The position numbers and the translations under genes were made by a program. This document shows positions 24,459 through 33,177 of a DNA stretch of 64,000 bases, one piece after another; the first letter of the stretch is position 1; each line of letters opens with the position of its first letter. The stretch is from Betaproteobacteria bacterium (GTDB lineage Bacteria; Pseudomonadota; Gammaproteobacteria; Burkholderiales; Casimicrobiaceae), in NCBI GenBank assembly GCA_013298765.1, contig JAAFJA010000010.1, positions 62,001 to 126,000 of the forward strand, written 5' to 3'. The notes under the pieces were generated by a model. That model searched no databases. It saw nothing but the letters and a program-made list of their open reading frames with translations, and had not been told where the DNA came from.

Positions 24459-24784
24459 TTTGACGCGGATTGCGCTGATTACACAGATTACCGCTGATTT
24501 TCTCGGCAACAGATTTAGCGGCGTTCGCGCTGCTGCGAAACAATCGGAAGCAGTTCTATAACTGCATTTAAAAGACCTCTGCACAGCGTAGCGAGAGCCC
24601 GTCAGACGAGGAAAAAATGGGTGAAAACACCGGAGCGTAAGTAGGTACGTGAGGATTTTTCACGCATTTTTGACGAAGTATCACGGGCTCGTAGTAGTTG
24701 TGCAGAGGTCTTTTTGATACACATACTAAAAACATCAAGGAAAATCTGCGTGAATCTGTGTAATCAGCGCAATCTGCGTCAAAA
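24459..24784. mobile_element. MITE-like element A with long inverted arms
   Basis: Arms of about 43 bp at 24459-24501 and 24742-24784 are near-perfect inverted repeats built from 10-11-bp units of the form CGCWGATT(N). Inside sits a second palindromic element (24570-24714). It covers nearly all of the malQ-pulA gap; the pulA start codon is only 8 bp from its edge. Two relatives lie at 30205-30408 and 38315-38429. Confidence 0.8.
24570..24714. mobile_element. Nested MITE with 16-bp terminal inverted repeats
   Basis: AAAAGACCTCTGCACA at 24570-24585 is matched by its perfect reverse complement at 24699-24714. A second inner pair is GAGCCCGT and ACGGGCTC. It is 145 bp long with no ORF. The ends resemble those of IS5-family elements with AGACCTYTGCA-type tips (recalled from general knowledge), so a non-autonomous derivative is likely. 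A target duplication is not clear. Confidence 0.75.
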
Positions 24785-24798
24785 ACTCGGGGCGGCAA

Positions 24799-26310
24799 CT
24801 ACTTCAACATCTCAATCGGCGCCCGCCCACTCGCCGCCGAAATCAATCGCAACACGCGTCCGGATTCGGAACCCAGTTGCTCCCATGTGAAGCGCCATTT
24901 CCAATTGATGCCGCCGAGCGTCCCCGGATGATTCATGCGCGCTTCGTTATCAAGTCCCAACACGTCTTGCAGTGGGAACACTGCATATTGCGCGACTGAG
25001 TTGCTGGCGGCTCGAATGAGTGCCCAATGGAAATCATGCTCGCTACACGCGAGATAAGTGCAGGCAAAGTGTTTCTGTTGCGGTGGAGCGTTTCCAAACC
25101 AGCCGCGCGCGGTTTCATTGTCATGCGTGCCTGTGTACACGATGCAGTTTTGAGTGTAGTTGTGTGGCAAAAACTCGTGGGTGCCGTCGCCGCCGAAGGC
25201 GAATTGCAGGATCTTCATGCCTGGATAGCCAAGACTGTCGCGAAGCTCGATCACGTCCTCGGTGATCAATCCCAAATCCTCGGCGATGACAGGCAGTTTG
25301 CCGAGCGCACCTTCAATCGCATCGAAGAGCGCTTTGCCCGGCCCAGGGAGCCAGCGGCCCACTTTCGCTGTCGGGCTTGATGCGGGAATTTCGTAGTAGC
25401 CCGCGAAGCCGCGGAAATGATCGATGCGGAAAAGATCACAGAGCTGTAGTGCGCGCTTCACTCGCGCGATCCACCAGGCGTAGCCCTCTTCCTTCATGCG
25501 ATCCCATCGATACAGCGGATTTCCCCAGCGCTGGCCGTCCGGGCCAAAGTCATCGGGCGGAACGCCGGCGATCACGGTGGGTAGACCGTCGGCGCCCAGG
25601 TAGTAGAGGTCCTGCCGCGCCCAACAGTCCACGCTGTTGTCAGCAATGAAGATCGGCAAATCGCCGACCAGCGCGACACCACGCTCGTTCGCGTATCGCT
25701 TGAGGGCCGCGCATTGCGTGTCAAAACACCATTGCACAAATTTCCAAAACTCGATGTCTGCGGCGTACTTTGTGCGCGCTGCGTTGAGTGCAGCGACATC
25801 GCGTTTCTTGAGCGCCGCGTCCCATTGCCACCACGGACGCCAATCGTTGGCCTGATGAAGCGCGGCAAAGAGCGCGTACTCATCAAGCCAATCGCGATGT
25901 TCTGCACACCAGTGTACAAACTGCGCGCGATCCTCTGATAAACCTCTCGCATCAAATCCTGATTTACTCAGGCGAAGCGCATTATTTCTATAGTTAATCA
26001 CTTCACCGAAATCAATGCTCTTGCCCTGGCTGAATGTGGGCTTTAGGTCACTCTCTATTACCCATTGCTTCGCGATCAATGGCTCAAGCGCCACCATCAG
26101 CGGCGAACCGGCGAACGCGGAAACACTCTGGTACGGCGAATCGCCTGGACCGATGGGCGTCGTCGGCAGCCACTGCCAAAGCGTTTGCCCGCTCGCCTGC
26201 AACCAATCAACAAAACGATAAGCGTCGGGGCCAAGATCGCCGATGCCGTGAGGCCCGGGCAGTGAGGTCGGGTGCAGGAGAACGCCTGAGGCGCGGTTTG
26301 AAATCTTCAT
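24799..26310 (-). CDS. malQ: 4-alpha-glucanotransferase (amylomaltase, GH77)
   Basis: A 503-residue cytosolic enzyme. Clear family features are the start RASGVLLHPTSLPGPHGIGDLG, WQWLPTTPIGPGDSPYQSVSAFAG, GDLPIFIADNSVDCW, the nucleophile region FRIDHFRGFAGYYEIPAS, the acid/base region VIAEDLGLITEDV, and YTGTHDNETARGW. It moves maltosyl and longer glucan units between maltodextrins, yielding glucose and chains long enough for the phosphorylase. Its ATG overlaps the glgX stop (ATGA), so the two are translationally coupled. It is downstream of glgP and glgB in the same direction. Confidence 0.97.
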   Translation of the reverse strand: MKISNRASGVLLHPTSLPGPHGIGDLGPDAYRFVDWLQASGQTLWQWLPTTPIGPGDSPYQSVSAFAGSPLMVALEPLIAKQWVIESDLKPTFSQGKSIDFGEVINYRNNALRLSKSGFDARGLSEDRAQFVHWCAEHRDWLDEYALFAALHQANDWRPWWQWDAALKKRDVAALNAARTKYAADIEFWKFVQWCFDTQCAALKRYANERGVALVGDLPIFIADNSVDCWARQDLYYLGADGLPTVIAGVPPDDFGPDGQRWGNPLYRWDRMKEEGYAWWIARVKRALQLCDLFRIDHFRGFAGYYEIPASSPTAKVGRWLPGPGKALFDAIEGALGKLPVIAEDLGLITEDVIELRDSLGYPGMKILQFAFGGDGTHEFLPHNYTQNCIVYTGTHDNETARGWFGNAPPQQKHFACTYLACSEHDFHWALIRAASNSVAQYAVFPLQDVLGLDNEARMNHPGTLGGINWKWRFTWEQLGSESGRVLRLISAASGRAPIEMLK

Positions 26311-28346
26311 GGATTGGACTCAATACGAGCGAGCAGCAAACTTCTCGCCGGAACATCGATGTGAGAATGAAATCGTGAGGGAGTGAGCGCGCTCAAGGAA
26401 GAATCAAGCAGCTTGATCCATTCGCCAGGCATGCTCGGTCGCGGCACAACAAATGAGAGGGAAACGCTGCCCGGATTCATACACAGCAAGACGGCGCGAT
26501 CCCCGGCATCGATCGTGAGCGAAAACGCCAAGTCGTGTCGATCGTGCCAACTCGATTCGTTAAGCTCGTCGCCCGACGCAGAAAGCCAGCGCAACTTGGG
26601 TGTATGCGAGTGATGGCCGAACCAGCGCGGCCAGCGCAACAGCGGTTCGTCTCGTCGTAGCGCAAAGAGCGTAGCCACATAGTTGAAGAGCGAGTCATCC
26701 GCCCGCCCCCAATCGTGCCAGGTGATTGCATTGTCCTGACAATATGGATTGTTATTGCCGTTTTGCGTGACGCCAATTTCGTCGCCCGCGCGGAGCATGG
26801 GCGTGCCTTGCGCGAAGGCGAGTGTGGCGAGCATGGCCCGCTTCACAGACGCGCGTGTTTCGTTGATCTGCGAATCGTCACTCGCACCTTCGACACCAAA
26901 ATTGCACGAGGGCTCTTGATCGCGACCGTCGCGATTGTCTTCGCCGTTGGCAAGGTTGTGTTTCTCGTTGTAACTCACCATGTCGGAGAGGGTGAAACCG
27001 TCGTGCACGCTCACGTAATTCACTGACGCGGCAGGCAAGCGGTGTCGGTGATGGCGAAAGAGATGCGAGGACGCAGTGAGCCGTTGCGCGAGCTCGCCCC
27101 GCGTGGTGCCGCTGCCGAAGCGCTCACCCAACCAGAAGCGGCGCACGCCATCGCGAAACTTATCGTTCCAATCCCAGAAGCCCGCAGGGAAGTGGCCCAC
27201 CTGATAGCCGTGTGGCCCAATGTCCCACGGCTCGGCAATCATGCGTGCTTTTGAAAGCACAGGATCTTGTGCGAGTGCGACGAAGAAAGGCGCATTGCGA
27301 TCAAAGCCGTGCGGCGTGCGGCCGAGCACGGGCGCGAGATCAAATCGGAAGCCATCGACGCCCATCGTCTCCACCCAATAGCGCAAGCTGTCGAGCACGA
27401 ATTGCGTCACGCGCGGGTGATGAACGTTGAGCGTGTTCCCGCAGCCGGTAAAGTTTTCGCAATGCGCGCGCGCATGAGGCTGCATGCGATACCAGCTCGG
27501 CTGATCCAGCCCGCGAAAGCTAAGACACGCGCCCTGTTCATCGCCCTCAGGCGTGTGGTTGTAAACCACATCGATCACCACTTCAAATCCATTCGCGTGG
27601 AGCGTATCGACCATGACACGAAACTCATGCACCGTCGCTGTCGGATCGTCGGGGGTCGCCGAGAGCGCTGGGTCAGGGGCGAAAAAACCAATCGTGTTGT
27701 AGCCCCAGTAATTGGATTTGCCCGCTGCGGCGAGGAACGGTTCGTCAAGATGATACTGAACCGGTAACAGCGACACCGTGGTGACACCCAAGCGCTTCAG
27801 ATAGGCAATCGATGCCTCGTGCGCGAGAGCCGAGTACGTCCCTCGAATCGTCTCAGGAATTTGCGGATTGAGCTTCGAAAACCCCTTCACATGCATCTCG
27901 TAGAGCACGACTTCATCATCGCGCCGAAGCGGCGGTCGAGGCACGCTCGGCAACGGCTCCGCTACGCGCGCTTTGAGCGCGATCGCTGCGTTGTCATCGA
28001 AGTTACGCGCTGAGTGACGTGCGTCCCAGGTGTGGTTGCCAACGATTTCGCGCGCATAGGGATCAAGCAGCAGTTTGCTCGGATTGAAGCACTGCCCGGA
28101 ATCGTGCAGATTGTTGGCATATGCTCGATAGCCATAGACCAGCCCCGGCCGCGCACCGCGCAAAAACCCGGCGAATACATCGTCGCCTGCGTTGTGAAGT
28201 GGGTAGCGGGTTTCGCCACGCTCGTCGAACACACAAAGCTCAATCTTGTCCGCGTGGTCCGACCAGATGGCGAAGTTCACGCCATCGTCGAATACCTGCG
28301 CACCGAATGCGGACGTGCGCGAGGATTCAAGTTGCAATTCGTTCAC
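26307..28346 (-). CDS. glgX: Glycogen debranching enzyme GlgX (GH13)
   Basis: A 679-residue enzyme. The start is set at GTG 28346, which overlaps the glgB stop as GTGA; the longer frame to 28505 is out-of-frame glgB. An N-terminal CBM48 domain (NFAIWSDHADKIELCVFD) is followed by the GH13 barrel: VIDVVYNHTPEG, VDGFRFDLAPVLG with the nucleophile Asp, MIAEPWDIGPHGYQVG with the acid/base Glu, and VSVHDGFTLSDMVSYNEKHN. GlgX removes the short branches left by glycogen phosphorylase. It is coupled to glgB before it and malQ after it by 4-bp overlaps. Confidence 0.97.
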   Translation of the reverse strand: MNELQLESSRTSAFGAQVFDDGVNFAIWSDHADKIELCVFDERGETRYPLHNAGDDVFAGFLRGARPGLVYGYRAYANNLHDSGQCFNPSKLLLDPYAREIVGNHTWDARHSARNFDDNAAIALKARVAEPLPSVPRPPLRRDDEVVLYEMHVKGFSKLNPQIPETIRGTYSALAHEASIAYLKRLGVTTVSLLPVQYHLDEPFLAAAGKSNYWGYNTIGFFAPDPALSATPDDPTATVHEFRVMVDTLHANGFEVVIDVVYNHTPEGDEQGACLSFRGLDQPSWYRMQPHARAHCENFTGCGNTLNVHHPRVTQFVLDSLRYWVETMGVDGFRFDLAPVLGRTPHGFDRNAPFFVALAQDPVLSKARMIAEPWDIGPHGYQVGHFPAGFWDWNDKFRDGVRRFWLGERFGSGTTRGELAQRLTASSHLFRHHRHRLPAASVNYVSVHDGFTLSDMVSYNEKHNLANGEDNRDGRDQEPSCNFGVEGASDDSQINETRASVKRAMLATLAFAQGTPMLRAGDEIGVTQNGNNNPYCQDNAITWHDWGRADDSLFNYVATLFALRRDEPLLRWPRWFGHHSHTPKLRWLSASGDELNESSWHDRHDLAFSLTIDAGDRAVLLCMNPGSVSLSFVVPRPSMPGEWIKLLDSSLSALTPSRFHSHIDVPARSLLLARIESNP

Positions 28347-30166
28347 TGACGCACCAAGTAGATTGTCGATAGCGGTGGCACCGTGATCGAAATCGAATGC
28401 GTTTTCCCGTGGCTCGCGGGCTTCTTCGCAACCATCGGTGTCACACCGTTGGACACACCGCTCCCGCCGTACTTCGTGGCATCGGTGTTCAGCGCCTCGA
28501 CCCACTGGCTCGACTCAGTCACACCAAGGCGGTAATCGTTACGTGGCACCGGTGTGAAATTGCACAGCGCAATCACTTCATTTCCCGCTTCGTCACGACG
28601 AAACCACGAGAGCACTGATTGATCGGCGTCATCCACCGCGATCCATTCGAAACCACTAGGATCGCAATCGAGCGCATGCATCGACGCGTGCGCCCGATAG
28701 AAGTTGTTGAGGTCGCGAATCAGCGCGACAACACCGGCGTGACGCGTCTCGCTTGCTTCATGCCACGGCAGTTCCCAATCGTGGTTCCACTCAGTAGACT
28801 GCGCAAACTCTTGTCCCATGAAAAGCAACTTCTTGCCCGGGTGCGCCCACATGTAGCCGTAGTAAGCGCGCAGGTTTGCGAAGCGCTGCCAATCGTCGCC
28901 CGGCATACGGCCGAGGATTGAGCCCTTGCCGTGCACCACTTCGTCATGCGAGAGCGGCAACACAAAATTCTCGGAAAACGCATAGACGAGCCCGAAAGTC
29001 ATTTTGTGATGATGGTGTTTGCGATGAACGGGATCTTCCTTCATGTAGGAAAGCGTGTCGTTCATCCAGCCCATGTTCCATTTGAAATGAAAGCCGAGCC
29101 CGCCATCGTAGGTCGGTGCCGAGACTTTCGGGAACGACGTGGATTCTTCTGCAATCGTCATCGCGCCGGGGCACTCGGTGCCGACTACCTCGTTCATCCG
29201 CTTCAAGAGTGCAATGGCTTCGTAGTTCTCGCGGCCGCCATCTTTGTTTGGGATCCATTCGCCTGCATTGCGCGAATAGTCGCGATAGAGCATCGAAGCC
29301 ACCGCATCCACACGTAAGCCGTCAATCGCAAAACGCTCCGTCCAGTAAAGCGCGCTGCCGACTAAAAAGTCGCGCACTTCGAAGCGTCCGAAGTTGTAGA
29401 TCAGCGTGTTCCAGTCGCGATGAAACCCTTCGCGTGGATCAGCATGCTCATAGAGCGCCTCGCCGTTGAACTGTGCGAGCCCGAACGCATCGGTCGGGAA
29501 ATGCGCCGGTACCCAATCGACGATGACGCCCAAGCCTTTTGAGTGACAGGCGTCGACGAATCGCTGCAGCGCGTCAGCCGAACCGAGTCGCGCGGTTGGC
29601 GCAAAAAGCCCTAACGTTTGATAGCCCCACGAACCATCGAACGGATGCTCGCTAATCGGCATCAGCTCAATATGCGTGAAGCCGAGGTCGGCGACGTAAT
29701 CGGGCAGCGTTGCCGCAAGTTCGTCCCAATCATAAAAACGGCCGTCGGGATGACGCTTCCAGCTTGTCGCGTGAACTTCATAAATCGAAATCGCAGCATC
29801 GCGTTTGTTGCGTGCCGCACGATCTGCCGGTAACCGCCGCTTCGCGGGCATTGCGGCAACGATACTTGCATTGGCAGGGCGCATCTCGGCCGCGCGTGCG
29901 TAGGGATCAGCTTTTTGCGGCAATACCCGACCGTCAGCAGTGACGATTTGGAATTTGTAGCGATCTCCAAGCTTCGCGTTCGCGACCACGCCCGACCAGG
30001 TGCCCGAGTCGCCTTCGCAGAAGAGTTGTCCCTTAGCCGCGTCCCACGCGTTGAAGTCACCCACCACGCTGACGCTGCGCGCATTCGGCGCCCACACTGC
30101 AAAACGCACACCGCCTGTTTCCAAGGGGTGTGCGCCGAGGCGTTCGAAGGGGCGGAGTTCGGACAT
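28343..30166 (-). CDS. glgB: 1,4-alpha-glucan branching enzyme (short form)
   Basis: A 607-residue GH13 enzyme. CBM48 at residues about 15-105 (FAVWAPNARSVSVVGDFNAWD) is followed by the barrel: ISIYEVHATSWKRHPDGRFYDWDELA, MPISEHPFDGSWGYQTLG, GLRVDAVASMLYRDY with the nucleophile Asp, IAEESTSFP with the acid/base Glu, and LPLSHDEVVHGKGS. It is shorter than the about 730-residue enteric enzyme because the extra N-terminal N1 module is missing. It forms alpha-1,6 branches in glycogen. It overlaps glgX by 4 bp; the gap to glgP upstream is filled with element B and a REP hairpin. Confidence 0.97.
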   Translation of the reverse strand: MSELRPFERLGAHPLETGGVRFAVWAPNARSVSVVGDFNAWDAAKGQLFCEGDSGTWSGVVANAKLGDRYKFQIVTADGRVLPQKADPYARAAEMRPANASIVAAMPAKRRLPADRAARNKRDAAISIYEVHATSWKRHPDGRFYDWDELAATLPDYVADLGFTHIELMPISEHPFDGSWGYQTLGLFAPTARLGSADALQRFVDACHSKGLGVIVDWVPAHFPTDAFGLAQFNGEALYEHADPREGFHRDWNTLIYNFGRFEVRDFLVGSALYWTERFAIDGLRVDAVASMLYRDYSRNAGEWIPNKDGGRENYEAIALLKRMNEVVGTECPGAMTIAEESTSFPKVSAPTYDGGLGFHFKWNMGWMNDTLSYMKEDPVHRKHHHHKMTFGLVYAFSENFVLPLSHDEVVHGKGSILGRMPGDDWQRFANLRAYYGYMWAHPGKKLLFMGQEFAQSTEWNHDWELPWHEASETRHAGVVALIRDLNNFYRAHASMHALDCDPSGFEWIAVDDADQSVLSWFRRDEAGNEVIALCNFTPVPRNDYRLGVTESSQWVEALNTDATKYGGSGVSNGVTPMVAKKPASHGKTHSISITVPPLSTIYLVRQ

Positions 30167-30204
30167 CGCTTTTCGCTATCTTGTACTTTGCTTAGTGTTT
30201 TTCT

Positions 30205-30408
30205 TCGACGCAGATTACGCTGATTCCGCAGATTAACGCTGATTTGGCAATGCGGTTAGGACTGTCGCGACAATTGTGATTCACTGCATGCGCAGGAAAT
30301 CCAAGATGCCCGCACATTTGCCCCAAGTTTTCCAAACCACTTTCATCATCATCTGGGAGTCAAAAAATCTGCGTTAATCTGCGGAATCAGCGTAATCTGC
30401 GTCAAAAA
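30205..30408. mobile_element. MITE-like element B with long inverted arms
   Basis: Arms of about 42 bp at 30205-30245 and 30366-30408 are near-perfect inverted repeats of the same CGCWGATT-unit family as element A. The centre of about 120 bp has no ORF. It lies in the glgP-glgB gap, starting 38 bp from the glgB start codon. Confidence 0.8.
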
Positions 30409-30424
30409 AGGCGCCCGAAAAACG

Positions 30425-30466
30425 CCCTCACCCGCCCGTTCGGGCACCCTCTCCCGGAGGGAGAGG
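30425..30466. repeat. REP hairpin downstream of glgP
   Basis: CTCTCCC and GGGAGAG pair around a short centre, preceded by CCCTCACCC and a GCCCG/CGGGC stem. The same family occurs as an inverted pair between malF and malG (37252-37382). It ends a few bases before the glgP stop codon (minus strand) and may mark the 3-prime end of that message. Confidence 0.65.
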
Positions 30467-30469
30467 AAA

Positions 30470-32929
30470 CTAAAGACGCGGCTTATCCCACACCTTCGCC
30501 ACATACTCGTTGATCGTGCGATCGGTGCTGAAGAATCCCATGCCTGCGATGTTGCGAAGCGCTCGCTCCGCCCAAGCGCGCGGGTCGATGTAGAGTTCGT
30601 CGACTTTTGCTTGCGCTGCAACGTAGTCGGCGAAGTCGGCCATGAGCAAATACGGATCATGCTGGGTGAGCGATTGCACGATGTTTTTGTATCGATCCGG
30701 CTCGTCCCACGAGAATGCGCCGCTACCGATCGCGTCGATCACACTGGCGAGGGACTTGTTCTCTTCGATGTAGAGCTTCGGATCGTAGCCGACCGATTTG
30801 AGCGCCGCCACTTGCGGCGTGCGCAAGCCGAACACGAACATGTTTTCCACACCCATGTGTTCGGCCATTTCGATATTCGCGCCGTCCCACGTGCCAATCG
30901 TGAGCGCGCCGTTGAGCCCGAATTTCATGTTGCCAGTGCCTGAGGCCTCGGTGCCTGCTGTTGAAATCTGCTCAGAGAGATCGGCGGCGGGAATGATCAT
31001 TTCCGCGAGACTCACGCTGTAATTCGGCAGGAACACGAGCTTCAGCTTGTCGCCGACGCGCGGGTCGCTGTTGATCACACGCGCCACATCGTGAATCAAA
31101 CGAATAATGCTCTTTGCCATCACGTAAGCCGACGCCGCTTTACCCGCGATGATGACTGTGCGCGGCATCCATTTCGCCTGTGGACTCGCGATGATGGCTT
31201 GATAGCGCGCGATCACATGCAACACATTCAAGAGCTGGCGCTTGTATTCGTGAATGCGCTTCACTTGAACATCAAACAAGCTATCGACGTTAATCACGAT
31301 ACCAAGCTCGCGACGAATGTAATCGGCAAGTCGCACTTTGTTTTCGCGCTTCACCGCGAGGAACTTCGTGCCGAGCGCAACATCGCTCGCATGATCGCCG
31401 AGTCGCGAAAGCTGCGATAAATCGCGACGCCATTTTTGCCCGATGGTGTGATCGAGCAACGTCGAAAGTGACGGATTGGCTTGCTCTAGCCAACGACGTG
31501 GTGTGACGCCGTTGGTGACGTTCATGAAGCGATCAGGCCACAACGCAGCGAAATCAGCGAAGATCGTGTCGACCATCAATTGCGAATGCAGTGCAGAAAC
31601 GCCGTTCACACGGGTCGATGCCACGATGGCAATATTGGCCATCCGAACGCGACGCTCGCCGCGTTCGTCAATCAGGGAGAGCGTTTGTAGACGTCTCGCG
31701 TCACCAGGGAATTTCGCGCGCACCTCATCCAAGAAGCGCTGGTTGATTTCGTAGACGAGTTCGAGGTGGCGCGGCAATAGCGCTTCCATCATGCGTACCG
31801 GCCAGGTCTCTAGCGCTTCGGGCATGAGGGTGTGATTGGTATAGCTCGTCGCTTCGCGCGTAATCTTCCACGCCGCGTCCCAAGACTGACCATGCTCGTC
31901 GAGCAACAGGCGCATCAACTCAATTGGCGCCAGCGCAGGGTGCGTGTCGTTCAAATGCACCACGTTCTTGCGGCCGAACGTGTCGACGCGGCCGTCTTCG
32001 CGCATGTGGCGCGCAAGCATGTCTTGCAGCGAAGCGCTCACCAAAAAGAATTCTTGTTTGAGGCGCAGCTCGCGCCCCGCATCCGTGCTGTCGTCGGGAT
32101 AGAGCACCCAGTTGAGCGAATCGGCTTCGAGCAAATGCTTTCCAGCCGCAAGATGTTCGCCGCGACTAAACACCGCGTAGTCAATCGGGCGCGAAGCTTC
32201 AGCGTGCCATTGGCGCAGCGTTGAGACGCGCTCTGTGTTGTGACCCGGCACGATGAAATCGTACGCACGCGCATGCACGGTCGTCGCCGGCACCCAGCGG
32301 CGCGCGAGCGTTCCCGCACTCGCGGCTTCCACCGAGCCACCGAAGCTCACGTTGTATTGCAATTCGGGACGCAACTGCTCCCAGGCGCTGCCATCCTTTA
32401 GCCACTGATCCGGCACTTCGGTCTGGCGACCGCCTTCGATTCGTTGCGCAAACATGCCGAAACGGTAGCGAAGGCCGTAGCCGAATGACGGCAAACCCAA
32501 CGTGGCGAACGAGTCCAAAAAGCACGCGGCGAGTCGGCCAAGACCACCATTACCCAGCGCCGCATCGGGTTCACGCTCAGCCACGTCGCTCGCTTCCTTG
32601 CGAACTTGCGGCGACACCTGTAGCGCTGCGAGCGCGTTGGTGAGTGCGCGCCCCATCAGAAATTCCATCGACAGATAATGAACGCGCCGAGCGGTTTCGC
32701 CGTTGCGTGCCGTTCCAGCGAAATAAGCTGCGTCTTCCGCCTGTGTTTTCGCCCAGCGCGCGTCGAGCACGCTGCGGCACGCTATGGAAAGCGCATTCAG
32801 GCTCGTTCTGCCGGATTTTTCGTCGACACTGCGCAACAGAGCTTCCTTCCGATGTTGTTCAAAAATAGCGACTTCCCCCGATTTGGTGGGGCTTTCAAGT
32901 ACTGCTTTGTTAGTGGTAACAAGAGACAT
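30470..32929 (-). CDS. glgP: Glycogen/maltodextrin phosphorylase
   Basis: An 819-residue GT35 enzyme of standard length. Key segments are RRVHYLSMEFLMGRALTNAL, DAALGNGGLGRLAACFLDS, FGYGLRYRFGMFAQ, NDTHPALAPIELMRLL, ATSYTNHTLMPEALETWP, KRIHEYKRQLLN and the cofactor site EASGTGNMKFGLNGA with the pyridoxal-phosphate lysine. It cuts terminal alpha-1,4 glucose with phosphate to give glucose-1-phosphate in the cytosol. It is first in the minus-strand set and divergent from malK across a 248-bp control region that carries two copies of a 13-bp motif. Confidence 0.97.
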   Translation of the reverse strand: MSLVTTNKAVLESPTKSGEVAIFEQHRKEALLRSVDEKSGRTSLNALSIACRSVLDARWAKTQAEDAAYFAGTARNGETARRVHYLSMEFLMGRALTNALAALQVSPQVRKEASDVAEREPDAALGNGGLGRLAACFLDSFATLGLPSFGYGLRYRFGMFAQRIEGGRQTEVPDQWLKDGSAWEQLRPELQYNVSFGGSVEAASAGTLARRWVPATTVHARAYDFIVPGHNTERVSTLRQWHAEASRPIDYAVFSRGEHLAAGKHLLEADSLNWVLYPDDSTDAGRELRLKQEFFLVSASLQDMLARHMREDGRVDTFGRKNVVHLNDTHPALAPIELMRLLLDEHGQSWDAAWKITREATSYTNHTLMPEALETWPVRMMEALLPRHLELVYEINQRFLDEVRAKFPGDARRLQTLSLIDERGERRVRMANIAIVASTRVNGVSALHSQLMVDTIFADFAALWPDRFMNVTNGVTPRRWLEQANPSLSTLLDHTIGQKWRRDLSQLSRLGDHASDVALGTKFLAVKRENKVRLADYIRRELGIVINVDSLFDVQVKRIHEYKRQLLNVLHVIARYQAIIASPQAKWMPRTVIIAGKAASAYVMAKSIIRLIHDVARVINSDPRVGDKLKLVFLPNYSVSLAEMIIPAADLSEQISTAGTEASGTGNMKFGLNGALTIGTWDGANIEMAEHMGVENMFVFGLRTPQVAALKSVGYDPKLYIEENKSLASVIDAIGSGAFSWDEPDRYKNIVQSLTQHDPYLLMADFADYVAAQAKVDELYIDPRAWAERALRNIAGMGFFSTDRTINEYVAKVWDKPRL

Positions 32930-32984
32930 GAGCTTGGTTGCGAGTTGCGGACGCGGCGATTCTACGTGGATGTAGCGCCAGTTA

Positions 32985-32997
32985 GTAACAAAACTAC
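32985..32997 (-). promoter_or_regulatory. Candidate sugar-regulator operator, copy 1
   Basis: On the minus strand this reads GTAGTTTTGTTAC, a partial dyad with GTA/TAC ends. Close copies occur at 33061-33073 and, upstream of the large TonB receptor, at 47902-47914. It lies 56 bp upstream of the glgP start codon. The regulator is unknown. Confidence 0.5.
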
Positions 32998-33060
32998 GTC
33001 CACTCCGAATTTATCACTCAAAGCTGCACGATTTCTGTTGCTCTGCACCAATATTGCCTC

Positions 33061-33073
33061 GTAATAAAACTAC
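33061..33073 (-). promoter_or_regulatory. Candidate sugar-regulator operator, copy 2
   Basis: On the minus strand this reads GTAGTTTTATTAC, one base different from copy 1. It is 105 bp before the malK start, about one helical turn and a half upstream of a plausible -10 box (TATATT at about 33091). Confidence 0.5.
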
Positions 33074-33177
33074 TTTTTAACAAAAAAGACCTATATTTCG
33101 GGTAGCGGCTACGATGCCGCATCCAATCGCGCGAGCCGAGGAAGGGGTTGACGCGAAAGGCATTCAAGGAGGAGAGG

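Noticed and set aside
24459-24784. Inverted arms as a strong transcription terminator of malQ
   Set aside because: The arms could pair in RNA, but no T-run follows on the minus strand side and two relatives share the arms in other contexts, so a mobile repeat explains it better.
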